DNA of 64,000 nt from positions 3,136,001 to 3,200,000 of the forward strand of contig NZ_CP133268.1 in NCBI RefSeq assembly GCF_030915385.1, given 5' to 3'. The notes beneath the pieces are model-generated. The model ran no database searches and was not told where the DNA came from. It was given only the letters and a program-made list of their open reading frames with translations. A program made the translations under genes and the position numbers. Shown here in pieces: positions 16,341 through 25,959 of this stretch (the stretch's first letter is position 1; each line of letters starts with the position of its first letter). The stretch comes from Neobacillus sp. PS3-12 (GTDB lineage: Bacteria; Bacillota; Bacilli; Bacillales; Cytobacillaceae).

Positions 16341-16811
16341 TTAATAGGAAATCTTCGAGTTGGAGGATTTCCAGGCTGTGAATGGAGAGTTAATATTTTG
16401 GGGATTAAGTTGTTTCATTTTAATTGATCTTTTTTCTATTGGCAGTGCAATTTGTTCATAAATAAAATGATCATCAAAGCCTGCCATAGCTGCCTCGTCT
16501 TTTGTATATGCATAGTAAACAGCCCTTGGTCTTGCCCAGTAAATGGCTCCGAGACACATAGGACAAGGTTCGCAACTTGTGTAAATATCACAATCCTTTA
16601 ACTGAAAATCCTTTAGATACTCACAGGCTGCTCGAATTGCCTGTATTTCTGCATGGGCAGTAGGGTCATGTTGGGCGGTCACTTGATTTTTGCCAATTCC
16701 AATAATTTTTCCGTTCTTTATCACAATAGCTCCAAAGGGGCCCCCTTGATTACTTTCAACATTCTCCAATGCGACTTCAATCGCCTTATTTATATAATGC
16801 CTTTCATCCAA
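16341..16811 (-). CDS. guaD: Guanine deaminase
   Basis: A 156-residue zinc deaminase of the cytidine-deaminase fold, exactly the length of Bacillus GuaD. It converts guanine to xanthine. Zinc and catalytic residues are in PTAHAEIQAI (HAE) and TSCEPCPMCLGAIYWAR (PCxxC); the GuaD-specific ending GFDDHFIYEQI is present. The start appears to be TTG at 16811 behind GGGGTGA, since the nearby ATG at 16807 is out of frame. It leads a two-gene unit with ade; the region upstream diverges to the flavin oxidoreductase and shows no purine riboswitch. Confidence 0.9.
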   Translation of the reverse strand: MDERHYINKAIEVALENVESNQGGPFGAIVIKNGKIIGIGKNQVTAQHDPTAHAEIQAIRAACEYLKDFQLKDCDIYTSCEPCPMCLGAIYWARPRAVYYAYTKDEAAMAGFDDHFIYEQIALPIEKRSIKMKQLNPQNINSPFTAWKSSNSKISY

Positions 16812-17050
16812 AAAATCACCCCATTTGAATAATAGTTAATTACTAATATGTTTTCATTTGCCTATATAGTCTGCGGTATGATTTGTTTGTTAAAATTATT
16901 CATGATTGGAATTCTAAAATCTATTTCCGTGTCAGCATATCTCCTATATTTTTTTATTGCTTGTCCATAATCAGTAAATGTGTTTATTCTTTTTTGGGGA
17001 AAAATAAAACCGCTAAACAAACTTTTTGCTTTTTAAAGGGGGATTTTTCT

Positions 17051-18175
17051 ATGAATGATAAATATAAGGGCTTGTTTGAGCCTTTTCAATTTAAAAATGG
17101 AGTAAGTTTAAAAAATCGAATTATTATGGCACCAATGACCAATTTTTCATCAAACTCAGATGGGACGGTATCTGATGCGGAAGTCAATTACTACGCCCGC
17201 CGCTCAAAAGGAGTCAGTATGGTGATTACTGCCTGCACATATGTAACACCCAATGGAAAAGGATTCCCGGGAGAGTTTGCCGGGGATCGTGATGAGATGA
17301 TCCCGAGTCTCAATCGGCTGGCTTCTGCGATTAAGGAAGAAGGAGCAAAAGCGCTTTTGCAAATTTTTCATGGCGGCAGAGAGTGCCCGCCAAATCTAGT
17401 TCCGAATGGGGAAACAGTCAGTGCAAGTGCTGTAGCTTCTGAACGTGCGGGTTCTGTCACTCCAAGAGAATTAAGTGAGGAAGAAATTGAAGACATTATT
17501 CATGCATTTGGTGAAACAACCCGCCGTGCAATTAACGCCAATTACGACGGAATTGAGATTCATGGAGCAAACGGATATCTGATTCAGCAATTCTTTTCGC
17601 CACACTCCAACCGAAGAGAGGATAAATGGGGAGGCACCCTTGAAAAACGCTTAACCTTTCCGCTTGCGATCGTTGATGAAGTGAAGAAGGTTGTGAAAGA
17701 ACATGCAAAAGCACCTTTTATTATCGGCTACCGCTTTTCTCCAGAGGAACCAGAAACCCCAGGTATAACAATGGCAGATACTTTAAGATTAATGGATGTA
17801 TTAGCGGACAGAGGCTTAGATTATCTTCATGTATCGCAAACGGATTATAAAGCCGTACCAAGAAGGGGAATAGAGGATAAGCGAACTAGGCTTGAGATTA
17901 TTCAAGAAAGAGTCGGCGATCGAATTCCGATTATTGGCGTGGGTTCCATTTATCAGGCTGAGGATGCCCTTGATGCAATTAAAATGGGTGTCCAGCTTTT
18001 GGCGCTGGGGCGTGAGTTGATTATTGATCCAGATTGGGTCGAGAAAATTGAGAGCGGTCGTGAAGGAGAGATTGTCACAAAGATTGATAAAAATGCCCAA
18101 CAGCGATTAGTTGTTCCAGATCCTCTTTGGAAGGCAATTGTGAATTCTCCAGGCTGGTTTCCAGGAGTAGATTGA
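17051..18175 (+). CDS. NADH-dependent flavin oxidoreductase, YqiG-like (old yellow enzyme family)
   Basis: A 374-residue FMN TIM-barrel enzyme. It opens with LFEPFQFKNGVSLKNRIIMA, and substrate/FMN residues occur in LQIFHGGREC, YDGIEIHGANGYLIQQFFSP and HSNRREDKWGG; the phosphate loop is in IIGVGSIYQAEDAL. There is no C-terminal iron-sulfur/FAD module, so it is the short form. It reduces activated double bonds or similar electrophiles with NAD(P)H. The start is ATG 17051 behind AAAGGGGGA; the open frame extends further up but has no ribosome site. A long hairpin ends the transcript at about 18183-18225. Confidence 0.87.
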   Translation: MNDKYKGLFEPFQFKNGVSLKNRIIMAPMTNFSSNSDGTVSDAEVNYYARRSKGVSMVITACTYVTPNGKGFPGEFAGDRDEMIPSLNRLASAIKEEGAKALLQIFHGGRECPPNLVPNGETVSASAVASERAGSVTPRELSEEEIEDIIHAFGETTRRAINANYDGIEIHGANGYLIQQFFSPHSNRREDKWGGTLEKRLTFPLAIVDEVKKVVKEHAKAPFIIGYRFSPEEPETPGITMADTLRLMDVLADRGLDYLHVSQTDYKAVPRRGIEDKRTRLEIIQERVGDRIPIIGVGSIYQAEDALDAIKMGVQLLALGRELIIDPDWVEKIESGREGEIVTKIDKNAQQRLVVPDPLWKAIVNSPGWFPGVD

Positions 18176-18309
18176 ATTTTTCCCAATGGGCTTCTCCCTC
18201 ATGTAGAAGAGAGGTCCATTTTGGGTTTGTGCAAATAGGCATTAATTTTTAATTATGTATGAAATGATTCTTTATCACGAAGAATATTCTTAAGTATGAT
18301 AATAATATA

Positions 18310-18338
18310 TTGACATAGTAAATTTGGTGTATTAATCT
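18310..18338 (+). promoter_or_regulatory. Possible promoter of the cystine transporter operon
   Basis: A perfect TTGACA at 18310-18315 is followed after 17 bases by TAATCT, a weak -10. Start would fall about 40 bases before the lipoprotein gene. Weak, offered as the best candidate only. Confidence 0.35.
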
Positions 18339-18384
18339 AAAAACGTTGTTAAATAAAACCTATAAGAATACGGGGGATTAAAAT

Positions 18385-19191
18385 ATGAAGAAGTCATTAT
18401 TACTTTTTCTTAGTTTATTTTTAGTGCTTGCACTAGCAGCTTGCAGCGGAACTAGTAAAAATACAGACAATAAGACAACAGCTGCTAAAACGCTTTATGA
18501 TCAAATTAAAGCTAAAGGCGAAGTGACAATTGGGACAGAAGGCACTTATGCTCCATTTACTTTTCATGATAAAAGCGGTAAGCTAACTGGTTTTGATATT
18601 GAGGTTGCTCAAGAAGTCTTTAAGCGTCTTAACATTAAACCAAAATTTATTGAAACAAAATGGGACGGTATAATCGCGGGCTTAGATGCCAAACGCTATG
18701 ATATGGTTGCCAACGAAGTGGCCATTCGTCCTGATCGTCTTCAAAAATATGACATGTCAGACCCTTATATTGCTTCAAAAGCCGTTTTAATTGTTAAGTC
18801 AGATAACACAACCATTAAAACGTTAGATGATTTAAAAGGGAAAAAGGTTGGACAATCGCTAGATAGTAATTATCGTGTTGTTGCCGAGCAACATGGTGCA
18901 ACAAATACCGTTGTTGATGGTTTTAACCAATCTATTGATCTGATTACATCCAATCGGGTTGATGCAACGCTTAATGATAGTCTTTCATATTTAGACCTTA
19001 AAAAACAGCGTCCGGAGCTTCCAATTAAAGTGGTTTATACAGAACCAAATGCAACGAACAATGGTTTCTTATTCCGCAAAAACAATTCGGATTTAGTCAA
19101 GGCTGTGAATAAAGAACTTGCAGCTATGAAGAAAGACGGCACATATTTAAAAATCTCGAAAAAATACTTTGGTGAAGACGTTTCTAAGTAA
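18385..19191 (+). CDS. tcyA: Cystine/amino acid ABC transporter substrate-binding lipoprotein (TcyA-like)
   Basis: A 268-residue lipoprotein of the polar amino acid binding family. The signal peptide ends in the lipobox LAAC (Cys about residue 20). The mature domain starts VTIGTEGTYAPFTFHDKSGK, then LTGFDIEVAQEVFKRL, and ends KISKKYFGEDVSK, nearly the same end as Bacillus subtilis TcyA. Acting outside the membrane, it would capture cystine or a related amino acid and hand it to the TcyB/TcyC pair that follows immediately. Cystine is inferred from similarity; other polar amino acids remain possible. Confidence 0.85.
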   Translation: MKKSLLLFLSLFLVLALAACSGTSKNTDNKTTAAKTLYDQIKAKGEVTIGTEGTYAPFTFHDKSGKLTGFDIEVAQEVFKRLNIKPKFIETKWDGIIAGLDAKRYDMVANEVAIRPDRLQKYDMSDPYIASKAVLIVKSDNTTIKTLDDLKGKKVGQSLDSNYRVVAEQHGATNTVVDGFNQSIDLITSNRVDATLNDSLSYLDLKKQRPELPIKVVYTEPNATNNGFLFRKNNSDLVKAVNKELAAMKKDGTYLKISKKYFGEDVSK

Positions 19192-19205
19192 AGGATTGAT
19201 TCAAT

Positions 19206-19886
19206 ATGACCGATGATCGTTTCCACAGAATTGCAGGAATCCTTAGTGATTCCTTTTTTCCTATTTTACAGGCGGGATTGTATTTTACAATCCCGTTAAC
19301 CTTGATTTCTTTTGTACTAGGTATATTATTAGCTTTTTTTACAGCATTGGCGCGTTTATCAAGTGTAAAACCGCTAAAGGCGATTGCCAACTTTTATGTA
19401 TGGATTTTTCGCGGTACGCCATTATTGGTCCAATTATTTATTTTATTTTACGGATTCCCAAGCATTGGACTTACATTAAACCCATTTCCAGCGGCTGTTA
19501 TTGGATTTACCCTCAATGTGGGTGCATATAGCTCGGAAATTATTCGCGCTGCTATTCAGTCAATACCTAAGGGACAATGGGAAGCCGCTTTTTCCATTGG
19601 GATGACAAAGTCTCAAGCGATGCGAAGAATTATTTTGCCGCAGGCTGTAAGGGTGTCACTTCCTCCACTTGGGAACTCCTTTATTAGTCTTGTAAAAGAT
19701 ACCTCTCTGGCTGCAACGATTACCGTTACCGAGATGTTTCAAAAAGGACAACAGATTGCGTCGGTTACTTATGAACCACTATGGTTATATATTGAGGTTG
19801 CCTTCATTTACCTGATTTTCAGCACCTTCTTATCTTACCTCCAAGCAAAGCTTGAACAGCGATATGAAAGAGGCGTTGCCAAATGA
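19206..19886 (+). CDS. tcyB: Cystine/amino acid ABC transporter permease (TcyB-like)
   Basis: A 226-residue inner-membrane permease of the His/Glu/Gln/Arg type. About five membrane segments; the EAA loop that contacts the ATPase is [20 protein letters not shown] (about residues 119-138), and the N-terminal start [20 protein letters not shown] is typical. The ribosome site AAAGGATTG sits before the ATG. It is the second gene of tcyABC, 14 bases after the binding protein and just ahead of the ATPase. Confidence 0.87.
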   Translation: MTDDRFHRIAGILSDSFFPILQAGLYFTIPLTLISFVLGILLAFFTALARLSSVKPLKAIANFYVWIFRGTPLLVQLFILFYGFPSIGLTLNPFPAAVIGFTLNVGAYSSEIIRAAIQSIPKGQWEAAFSIGMTKSQAMRRIILPQAVRVSLPPLGNSFISLVKDTSLAATITVTEMFQKGQQIASVTYEPLWLYIEVAFIYLIFSTFLSYLQAKLEQRYERGVAK

Positions 19887-19903
19887 TGAATGGAGGAAAG
19901 AAT

Positions 19904-20650
19904 ATGATTTCGGTTGAGAATTTGCATAAGCGGTTTGGAGAATTAGAGGTTTTAAAAGGGATTAGTTTATCCATCGATAAAGGAAAAACAGCCGTTGTTA
20001 TTGGTCCATCCGGTTCAGGGAAAACGACATTCCTCCGCTGTTTAAATTTATTAGAAACACCTGATCAAGGTAAAATAACCTTAGGCGAAAAGTCAGTAGA
20101 GTTTTTAGGAAAAACAAAACTGTCTTCTTCGGCCATCACTTCGTTTCGTCAGCAGACAGGCATGGTTTTTCAAAGCTACAATTTATTTCCGCATTTAACA
20201 GCGCTTGAGAATGTAATGGAAGGACAGGTTGTTGTTCTGAAACGGGAAAAGTCAGCTGCCCGTGAAAAAGCTCTAACCCTTCTTGAAAAGGTTGGTTTGA
20301 AGGATCGCGCAGATATGTATCCGCATCAGTTATCAGGCGGTCAGCAGCAGCGTGTAGGGATTGCACGTGCCATGGCGATGGACCCGGCGGTATTATTATT
20401 TGATGAGCCGACTTCTGCACTTGATCCTGAACTTGTTGGTGAGGTATTAAAGGTTATGAAAAACCTCGCCGATGAAGGGATGACAATGGTTGTCGTCACA
20501 CATGAAATGTCGTTTGCCAGGAATGTTGCGGACCAAGTTATTTTCATGGACCAGGGGATTGTTGTTGAAAAAGGGACGCCAGATGAAATTTTTGGAGGTT
20601 CACAAAATCCAAGAATGGCTCAATTTCTAAATAAAGTAATTGGAAGATAA
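19904..20650 (+). CDS. tcyC: Cystine/amino acid ABC transporter ATP-binding protein (TcyC-like)
   Basis: A 248-residue ABC ATPase, close to the 247 of Bacillus TcyC. Walker A is GPSGSGKTT, the Q-loop is [11 protein letters not shown], the signature [16 protein letters not shown], Walker [17 protein letters not shown] and the switch His is in [18 protein letters not shown] at 19893-19901 sets the ATG at 19904; an open frame starts 21 bases earlier. The final gene of tcyABC; a strong terminator follows. Confidence 0.9.
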   Translation: MISVENLHKRFGELEVLKGISLSIDKGKTAVVIGPSGSGKTTFLRCLNLLETPDQGKITLGEKSVEFLGKTKLSSSAITSFRQQTGMVFQSYNLFPHLTALENVMEGQVVVLKREKSAAREKALTLLEKVGLKDRADMYPHQLSGGQQQRVGIARAMAMDPAVLLFDEPTSALDPELVGEVLKVMKNLADEGMTMVVVTHEMSFARNVADQVIFMDQGIVVEKGTPDEIFGGSQNPRMAQFLNKVIGR

Positions 20651-20661
20651 TTCATTCCAAA

Positions 20662-20692
20662 AACGGGAACAGTGGGTTGTTCCTGTTTTTTT
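20662..20692 (+). terminator. Terminator of tcyABC
   Basis: AACGGGAACA pairs with TGTTCCTGTT across six bases and is followed by TTTTT. Confidence 0.8.
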
Positions 20693-20772
20693 ATAGCTAG
20701 ATTTTGGAAAAAGTCTGCCATAGTAGTATGTTATGGATGAATTTCGCACTATTTATATAAGGAGCAATTTTT

Positions 20773-22080
20773 ATGAAAGAAACAAATAATAAAGGGAGCA
20801 ACGGTATTTTAGCCGGCATTCAAGGGATACAGTGGGCGGTATTTATGCTTACCAATGTTGTGGCTGTTCCTGTTGTGGTTGGCGGGGCATTTGAGATGTC
20901 CCCTTCGGAAATTTCAACATTTATGCTGCGGATGCTGTTTGTAACGGGTTCAGCCACTTTAATTCAAATCTTTCTCGGTCATCGTCTTCCAATTGTTGAA
21001 GGCGGGGCCGGTATGTGGTGGGCTCTATTTATTCTGTTGGGAACGATGACCGCCCCTGGAGCAAGGGGACAGCTGTTGCAGCAGTTAGAGTTGGGGTTAA
21101 TTCTGGCTGGAGCCTTTTTGATCCTACTCAGCTTTTTGCCGATCATATCGAGAATTCGCAAGATGTTTACACCGATTGTAACGGGTGTATATTTAATTTT
21201 ACTTGTATGTCAGATGAGCGGTTCTTTTCTTAAAAGTATGCTTGGTATTACAGCGACCAATCATTTAGATGGAGCAATAACTGGTATTTGCTTCATAGAG
21301 GTGCTAATCATTCTACTTATTTCATTAAAGGCATCTGGAATTTGGAGAAGTTTAGGACCGCTTATTGGAATTATCGTTGGCTGGCTGCTGTTTCACTTAT
21401 TCGGGTTAATACAAACAAAAACATATAAACCATCAAGCTGGTTTCAAGTGCCAAAATTATTTAGCTGGGGAATGCCTCACTTTGACTTCGGTATTGTGTT
21501 GACTTCTATTCTTACTGGCATTGTTTTAATCTCGAATGTGATTGCAAGTATTCTTGTTATAGGAATGGCTTTAGAAAAAAAAATCCAGGAAACTGAGCAC
21601 AAAAAAGGGATTTTTGGAAATGGCGTAAATTTAGTTTTGTCGGGGTTGTTTTCGGTTGTCGGCGTGGTACCATTATCTGTTGCTGGAGGATTTATCAGTA
21701 CAACCGGAATTAAACAAAAAAGACCACTTATAATTGGGGCTATCATAATCTTAATAACAGGATTTTTTCCATACATCGGAGAATTTTTTGCAACTTTGCC
21801 CTTGGAAGTAGCATATGCCTCGTTGTTTATTCCCTTTTCACAAATGTTAGGATTTGGGATACGAGATTTGATGGGACTGGAGCCTACCTCAAGAAATTTA
21901 CTTGTGATCGGCATTTCATTAATTGTTGGGGTAGGGATGATGTTTGTACCGCCATCCGCTCTTGAAAATGTTGTCCCATGGCTTCGAAATATTATTGCTA
22001 ATGGTTTATTGATGGGGTTAATTCTCTGCTTACTGCTTGAACATCTCATATTTCCTGAAAAGATGCAGACCAAAAATTAA
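20773..22080 (+). CDS. NCS2-family nucleobase permease (uracil/xanthine type)
   Basis: A 435-residue membrane carrier of the nucleobase-ascorbate family with about 12-14 helices. Typical NCS2 features are the start GIQGIQWAVFMLTNVVAVPV, HRLPIVEGGAGMWWA in the third helix region, and in the second half the proline/glycine-rich core around VGVVPLSVAGGFISTTGIKQ. It would import a purine or pyrimidine base with protons. Purines are plausible because ade and guaD lie nearby, but they are divergently placed and no purine riboswitch is seen here. AAGGAG precedes the ATG. Confidence 0.83.
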   Translation: MKETNNKGSNGILAGIQGIQWAVFMLTNVVAVPVVVGGAFEMSPSEISTFMLRMLFVTGSATLIQIFLGHRLPIVEGGAGMWWALFILLGTMTAPGARGQLLQQLELGLILAGAFLILLSFLPIISRIRKMFTPIVTGVYLILLVCQMSGSFLKSMLGITATNHLDGAITGICFIEVLIILLISLKASGIWRSLGPLIGIIVGWLLFHLFGLIQTKTYKPSSWFQVPKLFSWGMPHFDFGIVLTSILTGIVLISNVIASILVIGMALEKKIQETEHKKGIFGNGVNLVLSGLFSVVGVVPLSVAGGFISTTGIKQKRPLIIGAIIILITGFFPYIGEFFATLPLEVAYASLFIPFSQMLGFGIRDLMGLEPTSRNLLVIGISLIVGVGMMFVPPSALENVVPWLRNIIANGLLMGLILCLLLEHLIFPEKMQTKN

Positions 22081-22157
22081 ACATGTAAGTTGCATAAAGC
22101 CGTTAATTAAATATGATAAAATAACCAAAAATGCCATTTTGTGAGGAGATCAGGCAG

Positions 22158-23093
22158 ATGAATATTATCGACCTTCATTGTGATGCATTATTAAAGCTTT
22201 GGGAAGGAAAAGGAAGATTACGCTTTAGGGATGCGCAAGAATTACAAACAAATCTATTGCGATTGCAACAGGGAAAAGTAATGGTACAATGCTTTGCCAT
22301 CTTTCTTGAACCAGAGATCGTCTCTGATCAAAAGTTCCAAGCAGCACTTGAACAAGTTGATTATTTTTATAAAGAAGTGCTGGGAAAAAATCCAGAAATG
22401 AAGCATATCAAGGAATGGTCTGATTTTATTAAATTACAGGATGGAGAAATTGGCGCGATGCTGACGCTTGAAGGAGTGGACGCTATCGGCAATGATTTAA
22501 CAAAGCTTCGCATTCTCCATCAGTTAGGTGTTCATTCTGTCGGTCTCACTTGGAACAATGCTAATTTAGCTGCGGATGGCGCTGGTGAACCGCGTGGCGG
22601 CGGTCTTACTCTCTTTGGTAAAGAAATTGTTGCATTTAACAATCAGCATCATATACTAACAGATGTTTCCCATTTAAGTGATAAAGCATTTTGGGATGTA
22701 CTCGAGCTCGCTGACTATCCTATTGCCAGCCATTCCAATTCCAAAACCCTATGCAATCACCCGAGAAATTTAACGGATGAACAGGCCGTTGCGATGTTTC
22801 AAAAAGGAGGTTTGATTCATGTGGTTTACAATCCTCCATTTGTAAAGGAAGATGGAAATGCAACCATCACCGACCTTGTCGAGCATATTGACCATTTTTG
22901 TTCATTAGGCGGGCTGAAGCAAATTGGATTAGGTTCAGATTTTGATGGGATCTCAGAACTTATTCCAGGGTTGGAGGATGCCGGGAAAGTTAAGAATTTA
23001 ATAAATGAGCTTTTAAAGTATTACAGTGAAGACGCTGTTAAGGGTTTTGCCAGTGAGAACTTCTTAGAACATATCGAAAACAAACTAATCTAG
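22158..23093 (+). CDS. Membrane-type (renal) dipeptidase, M19 family
   Basis: A 311-residue zinc dipeptidase of the amidohydrolase superfamily. The metal site opens with IIDLHCDALLKL (HxD) right at the N terminus; the bridging Glu is in MLTLEGVDAIG; further His are in LTDVSHLSDKAFW and PIASHSNSKTLCNHPRN; and a final Asp is in GLGSDFDGISEL. It should hydrolyse dipeptides, including D-residue or dehydro-dipeptides. ATG 22158 is preferred because GAGGAG ends 9 bases upstream; an open frame begins at 22131. It is followed by a terminator. Confidence 0.87.
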   Translation: MNIIDLHCDALLKLWEGKGRLRFRDAQELQTNLLRLQQGKVMVQCFAIFLEPEIVSDQKFQAALEQVDYFYKEVLGKNPEMKHIKEWSDFIKLQDGEIGAMLTLEGVDAIGNDLTKLRILHQLGVHSVGLTWNNANLAADGAGEPRGGGLTLFGKEIVAFNNQHHILTDVSHLSDKAFWDVLELADYPIASHSNSKTLCNHPRNLTDEQAVAMFQKGGLIHVVYNPPFVKEDGNATITDLVEHIDHFCSLGGLKQIGLGSDFDGISELIPGLEDAGKVKNLINELLKYYSEDAVKGFASENFLEHIENKLI

Positions 23094-23106
23094 TGATTAT
23101 TAATGG

Positions 23107-23134
23107 AGAGCACATATTAATATGTGTTCTTTTT
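23107..23134 (+). terminator. Terminator after dipeptidase
   Basis: GAGCACATA pairs with TATGTGTTC around a short TTAA centre, followed by TTTTT. From 23135 to 23392 the DNA is AT-rich; no gene, repeat or structured leader was recognised there. Confidence 0.7.
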
Positions 23135-23392
23135 AAATACTTAAAATGGATTTACTTAAAAAAATTAAGAAAAAATTAAGCAACTTGATGCAAAATATAA
23201 TCTTGTGTCCTATTTTAATATTATGAGGGTTGTGTAATGGGTTTCTAGGTAATTAATAGGAAATTACGCCGAAATTGTTAACAAATCCTAAATATCGTGG
23301 TATCCTTTTTACTGCTTAATGTACTGATTGATAAATAACCTACTTACGTTTGAAATTAGATTATTTATTAATGGGAAAGGTATTGATCGTTT

Positions 23393-23647
23393 ATGAGAAT
23401 AGTGGTATTACTTGTCATTATAAGTTTGTTTGCATTGACAGGATGCCAGCAAGAAGTAAAGCAATATGATCATGGAAAAGTGGTTTTTGAAGGAACAGTC
23501 GACCAAAATGGAGTACGAGAGAAGGGAAAACTATTCGATCCAAAAACCGGCAAGGTAACTTTTGACGGTGTCTTTAGAAATGGTCTTATGTTTAAAGGAA
23601 CCTTATATGATAAAAATGGGAAGCATCCGCATCCTTATCGAGAGTAA
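23393..23647 (+). CDS. Small lipoprotein with MORN-like repeats
   Basis: An 84-residue protein with a short signal peptide and lipobox LTGC (Cys at about residue 18). The mature part repeats a beta-hairpin pattern: KVVFEGTVDQNGVREKGKLF, KVTFDGVFRNGLMFKGTLYD, each with FxG and KG turns, as in MORN-type repeats. It would be anchored to the outer face of the membrane. It lies 23 bases before the lipoteichoic acid synthase and is probably co-transcribed with it. A role in envelope assembly is inferred from position only. Confidence 0.7.
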   Translation: MRIVVLLVIISLFALTGCQQEVKQYDHGKVVFEGTVDQNGVREKGKLFDPKTGKVTFDGVFRNGLMFKGTLYDKNGKHPHPYRE

Positions 23648-23670
23648 AAAAAAGTAGAAGGAGAACAAAA

Positions 23671-25617
23671 ATGGGGAAAATGAAGATATGGCAACGTCTA
23701 AATCAAACGAACCTTACTTTTTTTGGCATAGCTGTTGTCCTTTTTTGGATTAAAACATATGTTGCTTACCGAGTGGAGTTCAAACTGGGAATCGATAATA
23801 GTATGCAAAAATTCTTATTAGCGCTTAATCCCCTCAGTTCCGCTTTATTCTTTTTAGGACTTGCTTTCTTATCTAAAAAGAGAACGAAACTCGTGATGAT
23901 TATTATAAACTTTCTTTTGTCATTCTTGTTATATGCCAATATCGTATACTACAGATTTTTTAATGACTTTATAACAATCCCAGTTTTATTACAGGCAAAG
24001 TCCAATGCCGGTCAGCTAGGAGACAGTGCTGGAGCATTGATGGCCCCAACCGATGTTTTTTATTTTACAGATACGATTCTATTAATCTTGCTTGCATTAT
24101 TTGCGTTTAAGAAAGTAAAACAACTAACAAGCAGAAGACCTTTTCAGGTTGTATTGTTATTTTCAGTTATGGTCTTTTTATTTAACCTTAACTTAGCAGA
24201 AAAAGACCGTTCGGATTTATTAACACGTACTTTTGACCGAAATTATTTAGTCAAATATTTAGGAGCTTATAACTTTACCATCTATGATATTGTTCAAAAC
24301 ATTAGAACCTCCAGTGAGCGCGTTATGGCAAATGGCAGTGATATTACGAATGCAGAGAACTATCACAAAGCAAATTATACACAGCCAAATCCTGCTTTAT
24401 TTGGTAAAGCAAAAGGCATGAATGTTATTTATGTTTCTCTAGAGTCATTCCAAAACTTTATGATCGATTACAAGTTGAATGGACAAGAGGTAACACCATT
24501 TTTAAATTCTTTGGCACACGATAACAATACTTTTTATTTTGATAATTTTTATCACCAAACTGGACAGGGTAAAACCTCTGATGCCGAATTTTTAATGGAA
24601 AACTCTTTATATCCATTAAACCAAGGTGCCGTTTTCGTCAATAAAGCACAAAACACCTATCAAGCTACACCCGCTATTTTGAAAGGTTATGGCTATAATT
24701 CAGCTGTTTTCCATGGTAACTATAAGACATTCTGGAACCGAAATGTCATGTATAAAGCGTTAGGATACGATCAGTTCTTTGATGCATCCTACTATGACAT
24801 GAGTGCTGGAAATATTAAAAACTATGGGATGAAGGATATCCCGTATTTTAAAGAGTCAATGCCAATGCTTGAAAGCTTGAAGCAGCCGTTCTATACCAAA
24901 TTTATTACTTTATCCAACCATTATCCGTTTGAGATAGATCCAGGAGATACGACATTCCCTGCTGGAGACTTTGGTGATCCGGTTGTAAATGACTATTTCC
25001 AATCGGCTCATTACATGGATGAAGCACTACAACAATTCTTTGATTCTTTAAAAGCAGATGGATTGTATGATAAATCTGTTATTGTGTTGTATGGAGATCA
25101 TTATGGTCTTTCTGAAAACCATAATAAAGCGATGGCAAAAGTATTAGGCGTACCAGAAATTACACCAACTATCAATGCATCGCTGCAAGAGACACCATTG
25201 TTTATTCACGTACCAGGCGTGCAAGGCGGTGTACAGCACCAATATGCTGGTGAGGTAGATGTACGTCCAACATTACTTCATTTATTAGGAATTGATACGA
25301 AAGATTATATTGAATTTGGATCTGACATGTTATCACCACAGCATCGCAATTGGGCGTTATTTAGAAATGGTGATTTCGTATCACCAACTGTCGATGAAAT
25401 TGGCGGTAAATGTTATTCAACACAAACAGGGCAAGTGGAAGCCAATAACAGTGCTTGTAAACCGATTGATAGTCAATTGAGACAAGAGCTGCAAATGTCC
25501 GATGATATCGTCAATAAGGATTTACTGCGTTTCTATAAACCAAAAGGATTTACGCCAATCAATCCAAATGATTATCAGTATTTAGGACCTAAGAAAGCTA
25601 GAACCGCAAAAAAATAA
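23671..25617 (+). CDS. Lipoteichoic acid synthase family protein (LtaS/YfnI/YqgS)
   Basis: A 648-residue membrane enzyme: five N-terminal transmembrane helices (to about residue 180), a linker, then an extracellular sulfatase-like domain. The domain has VIYVSLESFQNFMID with the metal Glu, QGKTSDAEFLMENSLYP with the catalytic Thr, and YGDHYGLSENHNKAM with metal Asp/His. The family polymerises glycerol phosphate from phosphatidylglycerol onto a glycolipid anchor. Bacillus has several paralogues and which one this is cannot be told. A typical signal peptidase site in the linker was not clearly seen. AGAAGGAG precedes the ATG; a strong terminator follows. Confidence 0.88.
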   Translation: MGKMKIWQRLNQTNLTFFGIAVVLFWIKTYVAYRVEFKLGIDNSMQKFLLALNPLSSALFFLGLAFLSKKRTKLVMIIINFLLSFLLYANIVYYRFFNDFITIPVLLQAKSNAGQLGDSAGALMAPTDVFYFTDTILLILLALFAFKKVKQLTSRRPFQVVLLFSVMVFLFNLNLAEKDRSDLLTRTFDRNYLVKYLGAYNFTIYDIVQNIRTSSERVMANGSDITNAENYHKANYTQPNPALFGKAKGMNVIYVSLESFQNFMIDYKLNGQEVTPFLNSLAHDNNTFYFDNFYHQTGQGKTSDAEFLMENSLYPLNQGAVFVNKAQNTYQATPAILKGYGYNSAVFHGNYKTFWNRNVMYKALGYDQFFDASYYDMSAGNIKNYGMKDIPYFKESMPMLESLKQPFYTKFITLSNHYPFEIDPGDTTFPAGDFGDPVVNDYFQSAHYMDEALQQFFDSLKADGLYDKSVIVLYGDHYGLSENHNKAMAKVLGVPEITPTINASLQETPLFIHVPGVQGGVQHQYAGEVDVRPTLLHLLGIDTKDYIEFGSDMLSPQHRNWALFRNGDFVSPTVDEIGGKCYSTQTGQVEANNSACKPIDSQLRQELQMSDDIVNKDLLRFYKPKGFTPINPNDYQYLGPKKARTAKK

Positions 25618-25628
25618 TCTTTTTAACA

Positions 25629-25665
25629 CAAAAAGAGTAAAGAGATAAATTCTTTACTCTTTTTG
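25629..25665 (+). terminator. Terminator after LTA synthase gene
   Basis: AAAAAGAGTAAAGAG pairs with CTTTACTCTTTTTG around ATAAATT, then a T-rich run. Confidence 0.85.
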
Positions 25666-25722
25666 TTGTTTTAGAAACACTAATTTTTTAGCTATAATAA
25701 AATCTATAGGGAGTGTTGAGCA

Positions 25723-25956
25723 ATGTATTTAACAATTGAAGAAACTGCAGATTTTTTATCAGTAACAGTACCATACGTGGAAAGTTTAATTTTACAAGGC
25801 AAAATACGAGTGCTGCGTGATCATGATGGCGAAGTTCTAATCTACAAGGATCAGTTCAAGTCCCATTTTGAACAACTTGAGAAGTATAAAAAACTAGTAG
25901 AGGAACTAGCTCACGAACCCATTCCAGAGGACTTGGATGTAAAGGATGAGGATTAG
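25723..25956 (+). CDS. Small excisionase/MerR-like helix-turn-helix protein
   Basis: A 77-residue protein whose first ~50 residues match the helix-turn-helix_17/excisionase domain: MYLTIEETADFLSVTVPYVE, then LILQGKIRVLRDHDGEVLIY. The last part is an acidic helix (KKLVEELAHEPIPEDLDVKD). It could be a DNA-binding regulator or accessory factor; there is no integrase nearby, so a phage origin is not supported. It sits 3 bases before the DUF488 gene and is surely co-transcribed with it. Confidence 0.75.
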   Translation: MYLTIEETADFLSVTVPYVESLILQGKIRVLRDHDGEVLIYKDQFKSHFEQLEKYKKLVEELAHEPIPEDLDVKDED

Positions 25957-25959
25957 CTT

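Noticed and set aside
16812..17050. Purine riboswitch before guaD/ade or the NCS2 permease
   Set aside because: The conserved three-way-junction core could not be found in either upstream region.
25723..25956. Phage excisionase marking a prophage
   Set aside because: The fold is excisionase-like but no integrase, att site or phage genes lie nearby.
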